From Antedon mediterranea (Eukaryota; Echinodermata; Crinoidea; Comatulida; Antedonidae), in NCBI RefSeq assembly GCF_964355755.1, contig NC_092680.1:18083001-18147000 (forward strand): a stretch of 64,000 bases of DNA, given 5' to 3'. Under the pieces are notes generated by a model. The model had not been told where the DNA came from, did no database searches, and saw nothing but the letters and a program-made list of their open reading frames with translations. Positions within the stretch are counted from its first letter, which is position 1. Each line of letters starts with the position of its first letter. Below are positions 1-12,625 of this stretch, one piece after another. Position numbers and translations under genes: made by a program.

Positions 1-95
1 GCGAGAAATCAAACCTTCGATGTTTGCAGCACTGTTGCGTCGTCAGTTCCCACTTGTGATACTTTGCTGCGTTGCGTTCTAGTGGGAACCACGCT
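1..95. mobile_element. MITE-A, right end (cut by window edge)
   Basis: Ends with GTGGGAACCACGCT, the inverted-repeat terminus shared with copies at 8811, 8947, 10227 and 25673. Confidence 0.6.
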
Positions 96-1320
96 TAAAG
101 TACACTTTAAAAATAAATTGTTATTTTCATCTTTCACCAAATGAAATTTGTTCCATAGTTCATTTATTTACATCAAAATGCTTTCACAATCCAATAATTA
201 ATTTCTATTGTTTTAAACAGATACTTAATTGATCATTTTGACAAGGTCAGTTGAAAAACAAGCTTTCAGTTCTTTTAAACCAAAAAAAAGAAGAAACAAT
301 TGCCTAGACATAGGAGAGGAATTACTCAATAACTGTTTATTAATTAAAACTTGATTAATAATCATTAATGTTGATAATTAATAATATTAAAAGTGAACTC
401 CTTTTGTAAAAAGTTTGCATTTAGGTGTAGTTTAATAGTTCATTTATCTTGTTAACGTACGGTACAGCATTTTCCAATTTGTTTTTTTCCTAAATTTTTG
501 ATTGATTCATTTATTTTCAAAATGTTGAAAACTATTGATAAATGATTGAATAAAGATTCTATAATCTACAGTCCTTTTCTAAAAACACAATTTGTCTCTC
601 TTTTATGGGACATAAAACTACCATACTTCCAGAAATAAATTGCTTTTAAATAACATTAAGAATACTTCCTGAACTTGTGAACAATGGTCATTCATTAATA
701 TTATAAACATGGTTGAAATGGTTAGTTCCTTTTACCGGTATTTCATCACAAGACATTCTTGTTTATGCAGGCACACGACCATACATTTTAAATCGTACGG
801 TGGTGGTACAATAAGAACTATTATAACACCTAAATAAATTCCTGTCATTCGATTGGACGAATGTGGGTCACATGGAGTGCAATAGTATTATTTTTTTTTT
901 AAACATGATAAGCTGAATTCAATGATTTTCATTTTTAGTAGAACAGAATTTATTTACTTTGTCATTTCCTTATAGACACGTTAAATTGCACGATAAAACA
1001 ATGTAGCAAAATGAAAACGTTTACAAAAGATTTCTGAAAAAATAGAAAGAATCATCACAAATTATAATTAAGTATCAGTACTGTAGATCGTTATACAGTA
1101 CTGTCTCTACTGTAAGACATAGCGCAATCAAAAAGTTTAAATTACAAAGCATTTAATTTAGTTTTAGAAAGGACAATCAAAAGGTAGGTTGAATCCAATT
1201 ATGTATTATTATGTCACAAATGAAACAAAAACAAAATTTAAAAAAAAGAGTAAGTTTGTTTTTCCACGGCAACAAAATAAATTACACAAACATCCTTGTA
1301 CAGGTACTGTAGTTTAAAAA

Positions 1321-2300
1321 CAATAGTGATTTTAGCCAATATACTGTCAGTCAATAATGTAATTCCTGATTGTTCTGTACTTGAGAACAATGTTTCTATT
1401 GTTTGTAAAAAGATCTCAAATTTGTTTTGAATTTAATATCATAAATGTTACAGTTACTCAGCATGCAAACAATATCATATTATATTACATAGCCTATGTA
1501 AATACGCGAACGTGATTGGTTGAAACTGCATCACAAGACAACGCTTCATGAGCTGCGCCACGGAACTTGCTTGAAGAAATTACTCAACTAAACTATTTAA
1601 ACTATGCATACATAGCGCCCTCATTTATTTTGAGTCCTTCCTAGATGTGATGAAACACCATTTGTGATTGGTTAATACTCACAGTAGTAACGGGTACGCG
1701 CATGACGCACTGAACATCTGGTGATTCGGCTCGAAAGAAGACGAATTATTATTTATTCGGCCTACCTGATAATATTATTATTATTAATGTAGGCTTATTG
1801 ATGGAAATTCTTCTGTTATTATTTAAACGACCTAGGCTAGTGAATATGTTATTGTCAAGGAATCATTAATTAGTAATTATCTGTATATTATTCTTCGAAA
1901 GGTAAGGTGTCTGGGCAGCTTGTTTACATACAATACAAAAAAGAGGCCTACCTAGCCTAGCTACCCGACCCAGCAGATATTCTATTTGTTGTTGGCTATG
2001 TAATATAACAGATATCGCCTTTTATATCGGTAAAATATAAGATTAGACATCCCCTCGGGAATGATATTAAGTTCTTGGGAATTATATATTTCCCTCGAAC
2101 ATAGTATCATTCCCTCGGGGATGTCTAATCTTATATTTAACCTCTAAGCAGTCAATATCTGTATAATACTGGTATGCATACTGTAAAAATTATAAAAAAA
2201 ATCTAACAAGAAAGACAATAGTGATTTTAGCCAATATACTGTCAATTATGTAATTCCTGATTGTTCTTTATTTTAGAAAAATGTTTCTATTATCTAGTTA
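1321..2300. repeat. Direct repeat pair, about 85 bp each (1321-1409, 2218-2300)
   Basis: Both copies begin CAATAGTGATTTTAGCCAAT and share TGTAATTCCTGATTGTTCT, then AATGTTTCTATT. They flank 800 bp that includes the 2031-2139 hairpin. Confidence 0.75.
2031..2139. repeat. Inverted-repeat element with 35-bp arms
   Basis: The left arm TATAAGATTAGACATCCCCT and CGGGAATGATA is matched by its reverse complement ending at 2139, around a 35-bp loop. It looks like a small foldback or MITE. Confidence 0.7.
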
Positions 2301-2773
2301 AATTAGGAATGACATAGATTTAGACTATATCTTTTCTGATATGTCCATATTTGTAGACTCTGAATCAAAACACTGGTATCATTCATTACATGAGCCTATT
2401 CCGAATCCAATAAATATGAATAAATTACACAATCTTACGAATACGCAGAACGACCTATCTACCTTGAAAACACATCACATTTGTATTATACGTCGTAACA
2501 CTTCCACGTTACAAAAGAAAATGATGACGGTGGTACTTTGGAACGTTCCAACATGGGGGCGTGGTTGCGGACTAGTCCATTATGGTACGTACAGGTGTGT
2601 TCTTTTTACTTTGGTATCTAAGCTTTCTCTCTCTGGAGAGCATGGGCTATTGTCGGTTTATTCAGGTAAGCTAGGCACGAAATAGGCTACACAATCTTAT
2701 TAACAGTTCCGATTTGGAGCTACCAACAAATCTGTTAACACTACTCTATGAATTTAAAAGCTAGGCTACTTAC

Positions 2774-2872
2774 TCTTCAGCATCTATGCTCTTTACTGGT
2801 GCAATATAGTTACTAGGGATGTATCCTTCTCTGTTTGTTACTGTCGATCTTGCTAACCACCAGTCGCCATCA
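2774..2872 (-). CDS. Paralogue 2 coding exon 3 (SH3, second half)
   Basis: 99 bp, the same length as the matching exon in the complete kinase. It encodes DGDWWLARS, then [11 protein letters not shown] and DAEE, with TTTAG acceptor and GTAAGT donor. Both the WW and the PSNY SH3 surface motifs are present. Confidence 0.9.
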
Positions 2873-4226
2873 CTAAAGAAAGTAAAATGAAATCAATTGT
2901 GATGGAGAAATACTTTATTGGTAATTTTAAAAATTGATCATTGATATGTTGAAGATGCTGTTTTATACTGTACCCTGTATGTTTTGGATTTAAGCCTAAA
3001 GCTCTGTTTACACTATCAAACAAGTTGGACCAAAAAAAGTGTGATGTGCCCAAATATAGTAGTGATATGCCAAATTATGGTAGTGATATGACATCATCCT
3101 GTCCACACATGGGCACATCACATTTTTGCATAAAGTTTGATAGTGTAAACAGAGCTTAATACATCTCATGGATGTTGAGAAGCACTACTAATTTGTACTT
3201 TATAATATGGGACTACTGTATGCCATGTGGAACATTGGAACTATGAAACTGTGTTATTGGTCTCCCAGTCTAGCGGTATTCTAGTCACACATGGAGAAAC
3301 AAAAAGTGTTTCACAGTAAAAGAATTAGAATTCCTTTAAGCATATTTTCATAAGTAAGCAACACATTAATAAAGTACCAAACAATATTCCAATTTTAATA
3401 AATAAAAAACGGTTTACCTATTATTTAATATTTCCATCAACTCGCCTTTCCTAAAGGAAAGGTCATCTTCTGTCCTGGCATCATAGTCATACAGTGCTTT
3501 ATATGATAAAACTGTCAAAAAAAGAGAGATAATAAAAACATGTTAATTAATATATGTACTGTATGTGAATATGTTAATAAATTCAAATACTTAAAACAGT
3601 TTATATTATAGTTCATTCTCAAATTTTAGAGTTTTTGCCAACTGATATTCGGGGAAATTCAGGCATTTTTAAGAATAGGAAAAGATTTTCAACATCTGTT
3701 AATTGGAAGTCTACTGTAGTTTCTTGGTAATTCAGTTTTGAATCGCAATTTTTAATGATTAATATAAATAATGTTTGTAGTTGCTGCACAAAAAAAGAAA
3801 GAAGGTTTAAAAAAATCGCCTAAAAAAGTAACCAAACAAATAAGATGATCACAGTACTGTACATCCTTGCATCAAGTCTCCTACAGTATCTCATCAGTAT
3901 TATATCATATCACATATTATCTTTTAATATTTGCCCATTTAAAAGTGAACAAAAATCATATCGTATAAATAAAACAAAACAAATAAAACAGTAAAAATTT
4001 CACAGAAAAATTTCACTAATACAGATGAGCACTACAGCTGAAAAAAGGGGGGCTAAAACTTACTTGGAGGCCTTGGAAATGGATTGACTGGGCTTGGTAC
4101 AAAACCTTCAACCACAGAATTTTGAAAGGCTGGGAAGGTGCTCACAATATCAGCATTGCCTGTATTATTAGATGAATGCCCATGGGCGGGCTCACTTTGT
4201 TTTTCTTTTGTTCTACAGTTCCCCAT
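2774..4226 (-). CDS. Src-family tyrosine kinase, paralogue 2, 5' part only (N-terminus and SH3)
   Basis: Three exons on the minus strand (4064-4226, 3418-3511, 2774-2872) join in frame to 118 codons plus two bases. The start ATG gives MGNC, so Gly2 can be myristoylated and Cys4 palmitoylated, as in membrane-bound Src kinases. About 50 residues of unique region follow, ending in proline-rich PFPRPP, then a full SH3 domain with [23 protein letters not shown] and [11 protein letters not shown]. The exon ends in AEE with a GTAAGT donor, exactly where Src genes run into the SH2 exon. SH2 and kinase exons are not between 1 and 2773, so the gene continues off the left edge. Family assignment is firm; which Src subgroup it belongs to is not. 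Confidence 0.87.
2999..3157. mobile_element. MITE-B copy in the SH3 intron of paralogue 2
   Basis: Terminal inverted repeats AGCTCTGTTTACACTATCAA and its complement, internal GTGATGTGCCCAAATAT and GACATCATC blocks. TAA sits on both sides of the AGCT...AGCT core, the three-base target duplication typical of PIF/Harbinger elements. Confidence 0.85.
3418..3511 (-). CDS. Paralogue 2 coding exon 2 (SH3, first half)
   Basis: 94 bp between a GACAG acceptor and a GTAAAC donor. It encodes [20 protein letters not shown] and the following RT-loop residues, ending ...EILNN in phase 2. The ALYDY ligand-binding motif is intact. Confidence 0.88.
4064..4226 (-). CDS. Paralogue 2 coding exon 1 (myristoylation signal, unique region)
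   Basis: ATG at 4226-4224 reads [10 protein letters not shown]. The exon itself begins near 4243 after a TCTATTGTAG acceptor, leaving about 17 bases of 5' UTR, so an upstream non-coding exon must exist. It ends CCA A before GTAAGT (phase 1), the same phase as exon 1 of the neighbouring complete kinase. Confidence 0.85.
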
Positions 4227-5634
4227 AATGGTAGTCTGTGAGCCTACAATAGAAAAAAACATCAATTAACAGGATTTTGAAATGGGGTAGGGGGAGGGTA
4301 TCAGACACTGATGAAAAGTACTGTATTTGAAGCACATGCCCTGTTGTGAAGTGAATTTAGGTAAATGATACCCCTACATGATAAGAAATGGTATTCTCTC
4401 ACATAAAATTCATGACACCTCCCGGTAGTCAGTTGGCCAGAAATGACACTCCAATATACTGTATAGTGTAGCAATCAGCAACACAATCATACAAGTAGTT
4501 CTGGTAATGGTGTGCATGTCATGTGAGTCAACAGTGTTTTGTTTTACGTTCAATCAATGTGTAGTCATTTTTTTAATAAAAAAAAGGGGGTAAAAAAGAC
4601 ATATGACTGTTTTAATTAAATCCATGCATTGTGATTTGACGTTTTCAAATAGTAAAATTAAACACATTGAAAAATAAAGGTATACCTTGACAGCATTTAT
4701 TTGTTATTCTTTTCAATTATATACTGTAGTTCAATTAAGAACTACACTGTATCAAAAAGGGTACTATAGCATCTAAAATAAATTAACATTATTTTTTTAA
4801 AGAAATGATCAGTAAAAACCCACAAACAAATCCTTTACACCAGTATCTGTAAAATTTCCCTTTTCATAATACATTGTATAATTAGTTGATTCTTCCTTGT
4901 TTGTTAATTCAAGTAGTAACTATTACAAGAGTTTATGTCCTGAATATCCTCACACAAGAAGATTCAGGTTCCAAATAATTTCCTGTGGACACAACAAAAT
5001 CAAGGCTACTGGATACAAAGTATAAACAGAATCTAAATACTGTGCAAGTTTACTATTGAGCATTATATTATATTATTATAGTTCACTATAATCTCTCTAT
5101 GTACAGTATTAAGCAAGGATATGTTTTAAAGCCAGCAGAAATTGGTCGACACAAATGTCCCACCCTGAACTCCTTGCCTCCAACGACCTCCTCCACCCCT
5201 AAAATAAAACATTTCCAGACCCCAAATGATTACGTTATCAATTGCTAAGAACCTTCTGAAAGCATTGATCTTGATTTAATCGCAAATGCGAGTCAAGTTA
5301 AGGTCAACTCACACTAAAAACAGCACAAACATTTTTCAGTAATTTTCTAGCCACAGTTCATTAAAAAAACCATAACAATTAACACTACAAATAGTAGTTG
5401 ATGGAAACAGTTTTAATGTAATTTTCTTTAAACAATCTGATTTTTATGCCTTTTGGATGCGTTTTCTACTATTTTCACTTTCTTATTTTAAAGACCCCTT
5501 CCCTGCAATTTTGGACGTTTTTTGGAAAATAATACATATATATCACTTTAAAAACATTAAACCATGTCATTCCTTGTCTTAAATGTACGTTTTATGGTAA
5601 ATTATGATAAAAAGTGAGAAACTATGCACTACCT

Positions 5635-5965
5635 AAGTAGCTCGCGGCGATCGACCTCTCGTGGACGGTCTTAGGCTTAGTTTTGTAGGCCTAGCTGGTA
5701 AACATTGGTAACGTACGAACATCATACGCTAGCTATATACCTAGCCTGACGTTGTATAGTTGCTGCATTAATTGTCTTTCTATTTTTGCCAGACTCCGTT
5801 GATACAAATTGGGGAAAACCCGGTATTTTCGCTGAAAAGTTAAGAGTCTTCCATTTGTTTTGGCCTCACGGTCGATCGAAAAGTGGGCGAATTACAGGTG
5901 AAAAACAAAAATATTAATCCGCGCGCAATGCATTTTGGGATTTATATAGCGGGCCGCTATAATTA
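5635..5965 (-). promoter_or_regulatory. Possible CpG-rich promoter / 5' UTR of paralogue 2
   Basis: This stretch has CG-rich patches (CGCGGCGATCGACC near 5644, CCGCGCGCAATGCATTTTGG near 5918, GCGGGCCGC near 5950) in otherwise AT-rich DNA, 1.4-1.7 kb upstream of the first coding exon, which begins with a splice acceptor. Position and composition suit a first-exon region; no transcript evidence is available. Confidence 0.3.
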
Positions 5966-8552
5966 TTAGAATCGACTTATTTTTCACATTTTTAACCGTT
6001 TAAAGACGAAAAAAGTTATCGCAATAGGACCATATAGTATTATTTTTACATTAAATATAGTTTGTGATCTTAAATTACTGTAGATCTAAAAAATGTAGGG
6101 AAGGTGGCTCTTGTTTTGCCCTGCATATGCTTGGTCCTCCAACCTGTGGTGTTTGTTACATTCTTATGTTTATTTGAAATAAAGGATGATTTTACAAAAT
6201 TAAGGTGCAAGCATCGTTCTCAAAGCATCGTTCTCAAAATCATTGTGGCCAAAAGGTTTCTAAACATAGGATTATTTTTGGTATAACCATGGACCTAAAC
6301 ATTTTAATTTATAGGTCCATATTTATAAAGTATAATCAGAGAATATTGATTACTGTATGCATACATAAATTACTATATTTTTGTTGTTCTTTCCTTCTTT
6401 CTTTCTTTCCTACTATACTATCCAGACTCATCCATGGGATAGATTGCCACATTTGCAACTCCTTTCTTCATCTCGTTATCCTCCCTTGTGTGACTGGGTC
6501 CAGCATCGAAATAGTGCATATTTGTTTTTAGGAATAGATTGATAGTAAAAAATACAAATCTCTCAATATTTTCTCATTATCTGTTGATACCACAAAACAT
6601 GACTTTTATGTACGGCAAGGTAACATACTGTATAGTACAGTGCTACTGTATACTTTCGCACCGAACATGAAATCGTTTTGTATACAGTACAGTAGGTCAA
6701 TATTCAGCGCCGTTCAACGGGTTTAATGTTTTTAAATTGGTTTATCCGGAGACATTGGTTGAGGTGTGAAAGTACAATAAATATGGATTTAGGTAATATA
6801 CTTATAGAAAAGAAAATAGAAAAAAAAAGAAAAAATGAATCACTCTATATGCATGGGTAAGGTCCCTACTGTTACAGTACCAAACAAATGAATAGAATTA
6901 GCCTACTACTACCCTGTGTAGAGTCTAGTACAAGCATGGAGTAAAGTTACTCCATGGTACAAGTAAGTAGAGAAGAGGGCTATCCATCTTTTTGTTTCAT
7001 TTTTTGTTCTTTCATTCATTATAAATAAAATCATGTCAGGCATATATTTCATAGAGGAAAATTACAAATTAAACGATGTGACGACTGATGCATAAAAAAA
7101 TTCCCTTCATCACCAGGAAGTACGGTAGCACAAAAACGTAGCTACCGAGACTGTTCAGCGCTCACTGATTTGATCGTACAGTAGGCCTAGATTTAGTCTA
7201 GGATTTTAATAACAGGGAGCACTAAATAACAATTTCAACACAAACCTTAATTTACATTGGATATCCAAGATACACCAGCTGCAGGACTAATGTCAGTGAG
7301 TGGAAAACAAGTAAATTTGCGACTAAATTCCCTCTAAACTCTGTTCGTTAGTTCCGCCAAGCCCAACCAGGAAGTTACCTACAAAATTCCGACGAACAAC
7401 CTTTGATCCCACATGGATTATTCTATTAATAGGGGAGGGACGTTATGTATAAAGTTTATAAAAACTGAACTATCCCCGATTAATGTTTTACCCCTTTAGT
7501 AATGTTGAAAGATCCAAACTTATTTAAGTTGTTTAGTTATTTATTAATTGATTAAATAATAATTAAATCAAGTTAATAGAGTATGCCTACATTATTCGAT
7601 TTATTTTCTAAACATGCATGCTATTAAGTTTATTCTAGCTAGGTTCAAAACCTCTTAAGCAATACGAAATTAAGTTTTAATCAACCGAAAATATGCTAAT
7701 TTTTTACATTTTTATTAGTTTGAAAGTCATCATTAGACCTAGTATAGGAGAAATACAAGCATCTTATTAATTGTGATTTAATCTCTTTTAACTTTCTTTT
7801 TTTTAAATGAGGCCGCTATAGGTCCTACTCAATACTTTGGGGATCATAATTATACCTTGTCATAATGTACGGGTACGATTTGAATTTCGCTGCTATATTT
7901 AGCAGCAGCATTCAATATATTTATAGTTTGTATTAATATTAAATTTATATATTTTTAATGTTTTTATTTTATTCATAGCCCTATTTTACCATTACATCAA
8001 TCTATAGTTACTAAAGTGATTACAGTATTCCTCCTCGTCCCTCACTGATTTGTTTGCGAGACTCAGTTCTAAACTAGACAACCGAAAATAAATTTGACAA
8101 GGTGGTTCATCGTTGGGCATTCATTACCATTAATATCTGACTGAAACTGTAGGCCTACCAACACGAACATCGACGTAACCGTTACGCCACAAAGTACGTA
8201 TGACTGAACAGCTATTTACAAGATTCAAGACATTTTATTGGTAGGCCTTACGTAGTTAAGACAATAAAAGACGATAAAACTAGATAAATAAATCAAATTG
8301 CACAAACGCTATTTATTAATGTAATACATCGTTACGTCATAACTATTAACCGACAAATGCTTCATATCTCAATTGTACTTATTATTTTTTGTAATTATGT
8401 TACTGAGGCATGTTTACTTCTAAAGGTGGTTGGCATAAATTATTTTGTATGGCATTTAATAAAATAAAATTATGTTTGTTGAATGAATTAGCTTGGACGA
8501 CTGAGCATCGGGCATGTTGGTAACATAGAAGAGAACAAGGCCAACAGCCATA

Positions 8553-8705
8553 AGTCGCGTGCCCTCAGAAAAAAATGAACTTTCAAAAAGTAATGTACAT
8601 CAAAACAGTTCAAAAAGTACAGAAAAGCGATAAAACGCATAGTGATACCGGACCGACAGACCGACCGACCGACATAGTGAACTATTGAGTCGCGTCCACG
8701 CGACT
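8553..8705. mobile_element. Small element with AGTCGCGTG ends
   Basis: Starts AGTCGCGTGCCC and ends GTCCACGCGACT, with a (GACC)n block inside. A shortened relative with the same flank (AAGGCCAACAGCCATA) is at 56861-56953, so the repeat extends at least 16 bp left of the inverted repeat. Confidence 0.65.
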
Positions 8706-8810
8706 AAAAATCTACCTACAACTTTTAAGTCGCATCTGGATAGTTGAAAGGACATTATTGTCGTGAATCGGTTTGAGAATCTGTTTAGTTATAATAATAG
8801 GTTAGCTTAA

Positions 8811-8903
8811 AGCTTGGTTCCCACTAGCGACGCAACGTAACGCAACCTACGCAACGTAAGAAAATGCCCTTCCGATAATTGCGTCGCTAGTGGGAACCAA
8901 TCT
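8811..8903. mobile_element. MITE-A copy
   Basis: 93 bp. AGCTTGGTTCCCACTAGCGA at one end and TCGCTAGTGGGAACCAATCT at the other; the inside carries ACGCAACGTAACGCAAC repeats. Confidence 0.8.
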
Positions 8904-8946
8904 TTATCTATCGACGCGGGCCTCACACAGACAAATCTGTGAGTAA

Positions 8947-9153
8947 AGCGTGGTTCCCACTAGGACATAACGTAACGCAACGCTACTACGTATTGACGCA
9001 AAGTGCTGTATTGCGCAATCACAAGTGGGAACCGACGACGAATCAGTGCTGACATTTTTGCAGGTTTAATTTCACACAGGAGGGGGCAAATACAATTATC
9101 GGAAGGGCATTTTCTTTCGTTGCGTAGATTGCGTCGCTAGTGGGAACCACGCT
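8947..9153. mobile_element. MITE-A copy, longer form
   Basis: 207 bp with AGCGTGGTTCCCACTAGG and CTAGTGGGAACCACGCT ends. It shares the block TTATCGGAAGGGCATTTTCT with the previous copy, but in the opposite orientation. Confidence 0.8.
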
Positions 9154-10226
9154 TTAAGAAGTTACAAGAGTATCGGTATATAAATGCAGCCAAGGTAGCA
9201 TCTACTTACACATCGAAGCATTACCACCTTTCTTTCGTGAAAATGTCTTCTTCCCATGACGCGCCCATACTAACCATTATAACAATAGACAAATGGTATG
9301 TAAATTAGATTTAGGCCTACATTCCGAGGCAGCACACCACCAACCCATTCAATAACAGCGCAAAGCAGACAAAATTCGTAATTAGGCTTTTGTGTGTGGC
9401 TCGCGCTGTTTTATTTTATAATTTAATTTTTATAATTTTGTTCTATTAAATTACCGTCATGAGCCGCATAAATTGCATGCCTCGCTGGCCCGCACTGGAT
9501 TTTCGCACTCTCCCAGACATCCCCCAGCATACACCTCTTATTTCTAGCATAAAATGCGTTAACATCAATAATAACATTGCTTGATATAAAAAGTATTCAA
9601 CTATCTCTTGAACTACCTCTAGTTGGTAAAAACGTCAATGTCATTCGGCAAATTATAATTTCCATACTTTACATCAACTAATTGTAGGCATAAACATGTT
9701 GACAAATTAAAAAAAACACTTCTTTTTTTTCATACTAAAGTTTGTCTTTATTTTACTAATTTTAAGAATTAAATTATAGCATTATTTATCATTATGTATA
9801 GCTTTTTACTTTTATACTTTCTGCAGTTATTAATTAGTTATTATTAATTAGTTATTTATAGCATACAAAGAAGTACAAAACATTATATAAAAAGAATAGA
9901 ACAACGCAACAGCCGTCCGGATAACTGTTGCCTCAAAACTAGATCTAGAAAAAAAATAAATCTATTAATAGCATTATATTAGTCATTTTATAGTTTCATC
10001 CATGATTAGGCATCTCGGACGAGTTGACCAATCACAATCGACAATTCAGATGACCCATCGAGTAGTGATTGGTCAAATCAATTGTGGCGCAGTTATGTCC
10101 TTGCGTGGGATCCACACTTTACAAGTTTAACAATAAATTAATGTACTACATATATTAATAAACGGTGTGGTAACAATTTCAGGTTTTCATTTCAGGACTG
10201 TAGACGAAAGAGTCAATGTTACATAA

Positions 10227-10366
10227 TGCTTGGTTCCCACTAGAGACGCAACTCAACGTAATTGATTTGACCAATCACAAGTATTTATTCGACGGTCGCT
10301 TGTCGTTGGTCAACATGCTTGCGTTGCGTTTACGTCCTTGCGTTGCGTCATAGTGGGAACCAAGCT
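10227..10366. mobile_element. MITE-A copy
   Basis: Ends GCTTGGTTCCCACTAGAG and ATAGTGGGAACCAAGCT, with internal GCGTTGCGTTTACGTCC. Confidence 0.8.
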
Positions 10367-10485
10367 TTAATCTGCAAATTACAGTATATTCATAATTCTT
10401 ATGATTATTTGGTCGATACATTCATCCTTCTTCTATCGTCCTGAAATCCTGTTCTTAATCCCAGTTACAGTATCATTAAAATATT

Positions 10486-10650
10486 AAGCTCAGTCTACAC
10501 TATCGAACTGGTTTGACAAAAAAAAGTGTGATTTGCCCAAATATGGTAGTGAAATTCCCAAATAGGGTAGTGATATGACATCATCATGTCCATATTTGGG
10601 CAAATCAAACATTTTTTTTTCAAACTAGTTCGATAGTGTAGACTGAGCTT
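10486..10650. mobile_element. MITE-B copy
   Basis: Left end AGCTCAGTCTACACTATCGA, right end complementary; TTA on both sides. The only well-preserved copy between the two kinase genes. Confidence 0.85.
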
Positions 10651-11112
10651 TAGAGACAGACTATCTCCTAACTACATGGTTTTAACATGGAGTACAATCC
10701 ATTTGGGCACGCTCACCCTGGCCTGTATAAATACCTGTGTACAATAAGATTAGAGCAATATCAAATGAAATTTACTGGTAATTGAATACTAGGGCAGATC
10801 CGAGCCTGGTGGAGAGGTAACGAATACCTATTTCACACTGGGGCGTTATCACCAGCATTTTGTATGGTGTGAGCCACAGTGTCTCCATAGTTTTACTAGG
10901 TGATGTTACCCTGCTCCAACCATGAAATCTGTCCCTTTAAAAAATACATTCACATGTAAATAATCATATTATGTGCGATTTATATTGAATTACGATTTTA
11001 TAGTTGAGATGAATCATGATTGAATAAAGTTCATTTGAATACAACTGTCTTTTTAAGATAAAAATGCAACTGTGAATGTTGAATTATTGATTAATTATAT
11101 TTATTTTTAATG

Positions 11113-11314
11113 TTAAAGATATATTGTCCCCCTAAACAAATATTTTGTTGAATATGCCAATTTTTAATGTCTGAAAAAAAAAATAAATATTGTTTTTTAC
11201 CTGAATTATTTTAACAGAAGTGAATAACTTTATCAAAACTGCAAAATGGCCTATTTAAAGTCTGATTTTATCAATCCTCATTTTTCATGTTTTTGGGAGA
11301 CAATACATCTTTAA
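11113..11314. mobile_element. TTAA-flanked MITE
   Basis: Begins TTAAAGATATATTGTCCCCC and ends GGGAGACAATACATCTTTAA. TTAA at both tips is the piggyBac-type target site. A related 140-bp copy lies at 36645-36784. Confidence 0.7.
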
Positions 11315-12009
11315 TAAAAAAAAGACTGCTAAATATAATAACGTTATTAGTTATTTAAAAAATAAAACTGGTAGGTCTAAAATGATTTAAAGATGTCTAT
11401 TTGGTAGGCATATCATTGAAAAATGTTTACTTACGCATTATTACTTTAGAAATAATAGTATAGGGATTTCAATGCCTGGAACATAGACATGATTATAGTT
11501 TCTAAAATTCTCAAAATTGAAAGAGGTTGTTCTTAACTAGAGTGTCCATACATCCGAAAGAAAATTCTAAAATTATGCTACAACACATGATAATATTCAC
11601 GCAGATCTACCGTATTGGCCATCAATTTTTGCTGAGCCACGGAATTGATTATTTATCTAGGGGTTAAAATAATTATTTAGAGGCTAATCATTATATATAG
11701 TCATTAGGAGAATCATGGAGGTATAATATACCTCCATGGGAGAATACAGTATAATCAATGAATTAGAGTGATTTCGATATTTCACATTGAATTCCATTTT
11801 ACATTAAAAAAAGAAATAGTAATTAATAAGTTATAATTTGGTCATTTTACATCTGTAGTTGTTTTAATTTTCTTACTTTATATACATACAGTAGTTCTAT
11901 GAATTTGTTTGTCCTAATTAATTCAAACAAAATTGATAATTATTTTACATGAAGTATGCTTTAAATACATTGAATAGAAAATGTCTACAGTCCTTATAAA
12001 TCATTTACA

Positions 12010-12320
12010 TTCTCATGAATATTCATTATTTAAATTATTGTCTTATGAATATGCAATCACTGTTATTGTTTCAATCATACTCTCATGGATATTCCATCAA
12101 TGTTAAATCGTAAATATTCAAATACAACCACATGTATGTTTCATAATTTCAATTATACTGTAGCCTCATGAATATTCATTCACTATTGTTAAAATACATT
12201 CATTTATTGATTTTAATTTACATCCTCATGAATATTCATTATTGAAATTATAGTCTCATGAATATTCATTTACTATTGTTACATACATTAATCTATTTAA
12301 TTTACATTCTCATGAATATT
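12010..12320. repeat. Cluster of ATGAATATTCAT palindromes
   Basis: Four exact ATGAATATTCAT sites (near 12014, 12170, 12228, 12256) and several near-matches sit in degenerate 30-60 bp repeats that begin TCTCATGAATATT. They lie just beyond the 3' end of the complete kinase gene. Confidence 0.6.
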
Positions 12321-12619
12321 TAAATACTATGCTTATTTTGTTAATTTGTACAATTACAAGGTAATACACTATTCAATAGCAAGGTAATCAAAATCAGCAA
12401 CAGAAGAAAAACTGAAATTAGGCATGATCTAGATTTTGGAGCGTTAATTGTAGATAATTAAAATAGAGCAAAACTTAAAAAACAAATAACTTTATCAATT
12501 ATTTATAGTCTCAGTTCTTTATATAGTAGTAAATTCTATTTAGAATTTAGAATAACAAATACAATTAATGTCAGTTTAACCAATGAGTTTTCCAGATGAT
12601 ATGAAATAAAGAAAAATAA

Positions 12620-12625
12620 TTTATT
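12620..12625 (-). terminator. Candidate poly(A) signal of the complete kinase
   Basis: AATAAA on the minus strand about 970 bases after the stop codon. Spacing is reasonable for a 3' UTR, but the area is AT-rich and chance hits are common. Confidence 0.25.

Larger units (their letters stand above)
1..2773. other. Presumed intron of kinase paralogue 2; no exon seen
   Basis: No SH2-like exon is readable here on the minus strand. The stretch holds a MITE-A end (1-95), a direct repeat (1321-1409 and 2218-2300) and a hairpin element (2031-2139). The 114-codon open frame at 2341-2685 on the plus strand has no recognisable domain. Confidence 0.5.
5970..12600. other. Intergenic DNA between the two kinase genes
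   Basis: No coding exon is recognisable on either strand. It holds MITE-A copies (8811, 8947, 10227), one MITE-B (10486), an AGTCGCG-ended element (8553), a TTAA-flanked MITE (11113) and a cluster of ATGAATATTCAT palindromes (12010-12320). Confidence 0.6.

Noticed and set aside
2341-2685. 114-codon plus-strand frame, the longest open frame in the first 10 kb
   Set aside because: No domain, no credible splice context, and it lies beside repeats in a presumed kinase intron.
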